Positions 58,641-64,000 of a stretch of 64,000 nt of DNA are shown piece after piece. The notes beneath the pieces were generated by a model that was not told where the DNA came from, did not search any database, and saw only the letters and a program-made list of their open reading frames with translations. The position numbers and the translations under genes were made by a program. Origin of the DNA: Ciona savignyi (Eukaryota > Chordata > Ascidiacea > Phlebobranchia > Cionidae). Numbering within the stretch: the first letter of the stretch is position 1; each line of letters starts with the position of its first letter. Location: NCBI GenBank assembly GCA_000149265.1, contig CH003381.1:1759674-1823673 (forward strand), given 5' to 3'.

Positions 58641-59606
58641 TGATAAAAATACGTGCGCGGGACGTTTGCAGTTAAATTCGGACACTTAAAGCCGATGCAC
58701 ACATTATAATTTTTATATCCGCAGGATTTTCTGTACCGTACAAAACCGCGTGGCTTTGTACCAATTTAATTAAATGTTCGGTGAAATTTCTCCATGATGG
58801 TATATTCCAAATTGTACAAGTTTTCTTGATTTATTTTTGCTAGCGTCAAATTTTTTAAGATTTTTCGCCAAACCTCGACGAAGAAAGCGATGCGAGAGAC
58901 GGATTTAAACAAGTTTCTACTCGGGCGATATCGTATTTGAGAAAGGCTAGACAGGACGTGGCGTCATAATAATCGCTCGAATCGCTCAATCACCGTAAGT
59001 GTGCATCGGCCTTTCCGAGTGTTTGCAAATATTTTTAGGGTAAGATACGGTTTTGTAATATGACAGTAAAATACTTCACCAAACATATACATACAGCGAA
59101 TAAAATATTTTTAATATATAGAGCAGCACGCATACGTTGATTGTTTGAGGTATATAAACAATTATCACCACGTTCATTGTTAACCTTTATTATGCCTTTA
59201 TTCAGTCACATAAATAATACTTAAACATGTATTGTAGTAACCTCGTATATCGCAAAGCATTTTAGTAAATGATTGAAAAAAAATGCTGTTCGAAATTGTT
59301 AGTCAGATTTAAAGTAATATTGCCAAAGAGAGGTGATTACCTAGTGGTAAACCAACCCTAATCACAACAAAAAATGTTTAGTAACAGAGTTTAGTATCCT
59401 AATCACAGCGAAAGTAATTCAAGCTTTAACAATAATATTATCCTTTGTGCGATCTTTTGTTAACCTGAAACCAATCGCACTAAGCCAAACCCATTCAAGC
59501 TCTTTCTCCTTAGTCGCATCATACAATGCTATTTACTGAATACCTATTTTAGTTCCGCGGTAAATTTATCTTTAAATTATTTTGTCTATTAATGAAATAT
59601 TTTCTA

Positions 59607-59905
59607 TCAAAGTTGGGTATGGTAAGTGGCAATTGGCCTAGCTACGTACTTTAATATTAATGTACCAAGGAAAGTTAATGCCGTCGCCGCCTGTGGATAA
59701 ATTCCAATAAAAATCGGTGTTTTTTGAAGAGCACACGAATCTGCCGTGGCTGCTCCGACAATTGTAATTTGGCTCACGTTTGGCCGTGTCGGATGGAAGG
59801 AAAATTGTCCGGTGGGCGGATGCCGGATATTGCGAACAGCGTGTGGGCCGTGGATTATGTAATTGACCTTTAGCAAAAGAAACGGGTTTTAATTTCTTGA
59901 TAATT
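59607..59905 (-). CDS. Candidate exon of an unknown gene
   Basis: A GC-richer island in AT-rich DNA with two overlapping open frames on the minus strand. One frame (59607-59876) includes VNYIIHGPHAVRNIRHPP and a hydrophobic stretch ATALTFLGTLILKYVA. The other runs from about 59905 to 59640 and includes YNCRSSHGRFVCSSKNTDFY, with paired cysteines and a possible N-glycosylation site. A plausible acceptor (TTCTTTTGCTAAAG) precedes 59861. Neither frame is recognised as a known family. The composition suggests coding or otherwise conserved sequence, but which frame, if either, is used cannot be decided. Confidence 0.25.
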
Positions 59906-60368
59906 TAAAGATGAATAAAAACTTAAACATTATTAAATAAGCGACACGTCGAACGTGTTCTCTCCTGACTATCGCTGTATGGCACGCGATTCTTAATAAA
60001 CACAAACACAAAATGACATTAAATGCAAATATAATAAAAAAATGCTACAGACGCGCACACCAATAATTGGTTCGTATTCAAATTAGAATAAACTTAAATT
60101 GGGTGTTATTTAGAATTCGGGAATAATGATGGTGCTACAAATGAGACAGTAAAACATTTTTCCAGAACTGCGATAAAGTAACATTACATAAATATTTAAC
60201 ACTTTCATGGAGCTATTATTACGATAAACGTTGGTAAACACTTACTATTAGTTTACAAAAAAAAACACAAAAAAAACTTTGATAAAATCGGCCTATTTGC
60301 ACACAGCATTTATCAACAACATATTTTGTTAAAAAAGATTATACTTTGCTAAAGAAACAACCGGGTGG

Positions 60369-60657
60369 ATAGGATATGGTATTCATGTTATCTCCGTGAA
60401 TGGAAAAACCAAGGGGATTACCACACGGACAGTCCTCAGATCACCTCGCGCCGACCGTCGACTAACCGCAGCTATTGCAGTGTGTGTGATTCACAATTTC
60501 CGTCTATTTAGTAAAACCCATTAATCGGCTGGGTTCAGACAATGTCCGTTAAGTGCCTTGCCCAAGGACACAACCGACTACCTAGCGACTACTTATAAAC
60601 CTACAATTCTTCGGTTGAATAAGTCGTCGCACTAAACGGCCAGACTAAGCGGGCGGG
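60369..60657 (-). repeat. tRNA-derived SINE, diverged
   Basis: A full-length but decayed member of the GGATA-tail family, head at 60657, tail at 60369. Confidence 0.8.
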
Positions 60658-62418
60658 TGCATCATTACCTTACGTAAACATTATTTCAAGGATTCAGATT
60701 TCCGATATTTTGCTTAAAATTTACATCTTTCCACTTAACCTTTACTCTATTTTCCGACAAATTTATTTTGTCATATGCATCAGGGTTGTGATGGCTACTA
60801 GTCGACTAATTCGGTAATGTTTCCAATACTTAAAAACGCCTTTGTTTACCCTATTACAAAACCGTCCTGCATTGGGACAGACGCAAGTCATCATTGACTT
60901 TCAACACAAACACATCTTAGGTCCTATAAAATACTTTTTATGGGGGTTATTTTTTTGCGTGGGGTAATTTTATATTGCGTAGGTGCACATGACTAATTAC
61001 GTCAAAAGTTTTATAGCACACGCGCACAATATATGTTTGTTCAATTAATACAAAGCTAGTTAATATTTCACTAGTAAGCTTAACTGGCGGGTTCTGTAAT
61101 AAACTTAAAGCGGTAAAGCAATTGACGCTTTTATCTGATAATTTAACGATTGCCAAAACTATTTTGATTTTATTTATTTATAACAGCAGCATGACAAAAA
61201 TCTGAGATCAACATCAAATTACCAGCATCAATGTCCCATGTTCTAATTAGTTCCAGATAATCCTTATTTACACGAAGAAATATTAGGTTAAATTTGCAAG
61301 TTGTACTGGTTGGTAATTGTCTAATTCGTTTTATTACAACTATTTTAAACCTTATTACAGCAACCAAGCTTAAGTTACGTAAAAATTACAACAATGCAAA
61401 AATCATTTCTCATTGCCCAAAGCAAGGTAGAGGTAGACAATAACTTAATGCACAAATCAGAGCACATTACTATACTTACTGCAAATAATATTTAGAAATA
61501 ATGACAAAAAAGATATTCTTTCTAAATTTATAATAACAGGCTGCCGCGTGCGTTAATATCTAATAGATAAAACCGTCAGATTATACTGTTGTCTTATACC
61601 AGAAGGTAAATTGGTAACCCTAAAAACTCAACGGCTGGGTAAAAACTCAGCGGCACCAAAACACCACTGGCGCGAACATCGGACCATGTTCGTGTTATTA
61701 CCGTCAGTTAGTGAACCGTAGTAAACTCTGGAAACAAAATACACACACAGGTCTCATTCCTTATGAAACATATAAGAGCGAGCGCTGGGTCAGTTTGGTT
61801 CATTGCTCAAAGGTTACTTAGATTACTTGATTCGAAATCAGGATTAGTGGGGGAAAAAATCTGGAAAACTTGAAGTACAATATAAAGCATAGTAATCAAA
61901 CATTGTAGTACAACTTTAAAATTTCGGTGTTTTTAATTGGCCGTAGTTGTTAATTGCAACACACGTGTTTTACTCTATGAACGCTATGGTGTTGCGTGGT
62001 TGCTGCAAATAAACCTATATTCATAGCTGTTTGTTTTATAAAGCTTAAAACGGGCTAAATATAAATGGTAAACTTTCAACGCTGAAGCTAGCTTTCCTTT
62101 CCCACAAGCGTCCAAGCAAAAGGTAACGATGACGGTGCACTTTTCCTTTAATACCTGTATTCAATTACTGCCACATACAGCTTCTATGATATTGGCTAAT
62201 TGGCTTTATTGTAATCGAGTTATTTCATTCCGTGCGTTTCCGTAAATCGCAATAAATCCATGTATATTTATGGGTCACATTTTGGAAAAATGGCCCGACA
62301 TCTACAAGAAAGCGTGATTGCATCGCAATGAAATTTGTCCTTTGTTAAAGCTGGTTATGGCTGGCGTTTTCCCCTCTAGTACAGTTCCTCTTTTCCCGCA
62401 ACGTAATACAATGTCTTG
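60658..62418. other. Intergenic DNA with possible promoter elements
   Basis: No gene identified. A TATA-like motif followed by a possible initiator (ATATAAGAGCG, then GGGTCAGTTTGG) lies at about 61769-61800 on the plus strand, without an obvious start codon in a long frame after it. Confidence 0.3.
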
Positions 62419-62876
62419 TGACGTAAGTAGTACGTCATAGCGACTATTTGATGATGCAATGTTTCGTCAGGAACGATAAAGCACAAGCTAAAACCTAACA
62501 AAAGCTTTCCACTTGCTGAAGTTACATGCACACAGAGTTGATCTGTGCACGATCATATACTCGAAACTTGTGGCAATTTCTAGCTCTCTGATACACTTAT
62601 TTATTTATATATTGGTAAAATGGCTTGTAAGTCGTCTTGGTTTGCGTTGACGCTAGCATGAGGATATCATAAATATTCCTAGGTCACTATTTCCAATAGC
62701 GTCTGACTAGGGGGATTATTTACATACGTCATAGTTTTTTCTACGTCACAGCGGCAGTGCAACATACCGAGCCTATGGCGCAATAGTTTAAAATCAATTT
62801 TTCTCGTGACGTATGACTGCGTCATACAACAATTGAGTAGTGCAAACTTACGTCACCAACAATAATCACGACGTAA
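62419..62876. promoter_or_regulatory. Cluster of CRE-like (TGACGTAA/ACGTCA) motifs
   Basis: About eight matches to the CREB/ATF half or full site lie within 460 bp: TGACGTAA at 62419, TACGTCAT at 62431, TACGTCAT at 62725, TACGTCAC at 62742, TGACGTAT at 62807, TGCGTCAT at 62817, TTACGTCA at 62848 and ACGACGTAA at 62869. Such density is unusual for AT-rich DNA and suggests an enhancer or promoter for a gene beyond the right edge or for the candidate exon at 59.6-59.9 kb. Confidence 0.45.
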
Positions 62877-63871
62877 GTAAAAGTCGCACAAAAGCAACAC
62901 ATTCCAGAAGCATAATTAAAAAATTTCAGAAACACAACAAACGGATATTGAATTACAAAATATCAATTAGAAAAAGTACTGTACATCGTTTGTCACAAAA
63001 CGAGATAGGGTTTTGTTAAATCACGCAAGCATCGTACCATTCTGGCGTGAACCTTAGTAAACTCATAAGGGCATAGGTATGTTAACAAGACCATGGTACA
63101 CATACATATTATTTATCTTAAGGAACTTTACAAGAGATAGACATACCGAATTTTTGTGGCTATTTTTTGTAGGTTTTATTCGATTCATTAGAAAGAAACA
63201 CATTTTGTTTGTACTCGTTTTTTTTCTGCATCGACCCGTAACCGGCATGTACGGTCGCCAGTTTTGGTACGAACGGTTTATTTAATCAGAAAAAAACATT
63301 CATTAATCCTAACTGATATGCCGATAGTTTGACAAAAGAATTTCGGCTCTCGAAAAAATGTATGAGGCCCATTTTTGACGGTATAATGATTATTCACTTA
63401 AATTTAAAGAAGTTGTAGATGTATGAATAAAACTAAGAAAAGAACAAACGGACTTAACTATTTACAGTTTACCTTAGAATAAATCAAAATTCAAGATAGC
63501 GAAGTTGCACGTTGGCAATTCAAATTTCGTGCTAGTATTTTCTCCTTAGATTTATTATTTCTTTAAAACTCAAATACAATTATTTAATTGCTATAAAATA
63601 AACGTTTAAAAAAAATTAAAATCCTGACTTAGTGTGCCACTTAACCCTGACTTCCTCATTTTCAATTAAATTAACCCTCTTCGCGGCTTATATATGGGAG
63701 AGCGAGAGAGAAAGTTTATACGACCTAATGGAGTGAGAGAGAGAATGGAAACTTCTAGAAATTTAATGGTTCAATGCACAACGTTGTACATGAACATTAT
63801 TACCTCAGTCAGATTACCACGTGCCCACAGACGTATTTCAGTATTATATAATGTAGAAATGTGTTAAGTTT
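62877..63871. other. Intergenic DNA near the right edge
   Basis: No gene seen. Two overlapping short open frames on opposite strands (63063-63285) look like chance. A GA-rich run lies at about 63698-63748. Confidence 0.35.
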
Positions 63872-63995
63872 TTGTTGGACCCCTAAACCAGCACTGGGTA
63901 CAAGCACCCGTTAAGTTCTTTGCTCAGGGACATAGGGACCGAGTCTGGCTGGAACTAGTCTGGTATGGCCGCTAATCTTAACCTCAAGTCTACAC
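63872..63995 (-). repeat. SINE relic at the right edge
   Basis: Matches the middle of the GGATA-tail SINE (a CACTGGGT block, then CCGTTAAGT, then GGGACATAGGGACCGA, paralleling GGACACAACCGAC), heavily decayed. Confidence 0.4.
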
Positions 63996-64000
63996 GGCTA

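Noticed and set aside
1-64000. CRISPR arrays, bacterial operons, rRNA genes
   Set aside because: Nothing of the kind seen; spliced genes and eukaryotic transposons throughout.

Overview
This 64 kb window looks like the genome of a tunicate, most likely a Ciona-type sea squirt. It is AT-rich, with compact genes, short introns, good GT/AG splice sites and many small DNA transposons. A tRNA-derived SINE with a GGATA-repeat tail occurs throughout. The species is inferred from this style and from recalled families; nothing was searched.

The core is a head-to-tail array of TNF-receptor-like genes on the minus strand. Gene A (about 431-1857, running off the left edge) looks like a pseudogene. Gene B (13600-22569) models as 13 exons and 525 aa. 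Gene C (27100-38715) models as 12 exons and 441 aa. Gene D (47233-55172) models as 12 exons and 538 aa. B, C and D each have a signal peptide, cysteine-rich TNFR repeats, a Thr-rich stalk, one membrane span, a cytoplasmic tail and a C-terminal death domain split over two exons. All intron phases agree and each coding sum divides by three. Such receptors would bind TNF-like ligands outside the cell and recruit death-domain adaptors inside. Immediately upstream of D, on the same strand, is an intronless FAM162 (UPF0389) mitochondrial membrane protein gene (55379-55840).

The main result is that gene C is a chimera. A segment of about 12 kb, from the middle of B (about 16.18 kb) to the middle of D's largest cytoplasmic exon, is repeated head to tail as about 16.18-28.32 kb and 28.33-48.37 kb. 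The junction near 28.32 kb joins a B-type 5' half to a D-type death domain, in frame. The right copy has since gained a 2.5 kb hAT element, a piggyBac-type MITE, a short hAT derivative and an LTR-element fossil.

Region by region: 1-2.4 kb, pseudogene A and a relic exon. 2.5-9.0 kb, a local tandem duplication whose second copy carries a broken Gypsy/Ty3-type fossil. 9.0-13.6 kb, SINEs, one split by a hAT MITE. 13.6-22.6 kb, gene B. 22.6-27.1 kb, intergenic. 27.1-38.7 kb, gene C and its intronic transposons. 38.7-47.2 kb, a copy of the B-C intergenic DNA holding an LTR fossil, which holds a Harbinger element, which holds a pogo-like MITE. 47.2-55.2 kb, gene D with three MITEs. 55.4-55.8 kb, FAM162. 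56-64 kb, mostly gene-poor, with a second SINE type, a direct repeat, one GC-rich candidate exon and a cluster of CRE-like motifs.
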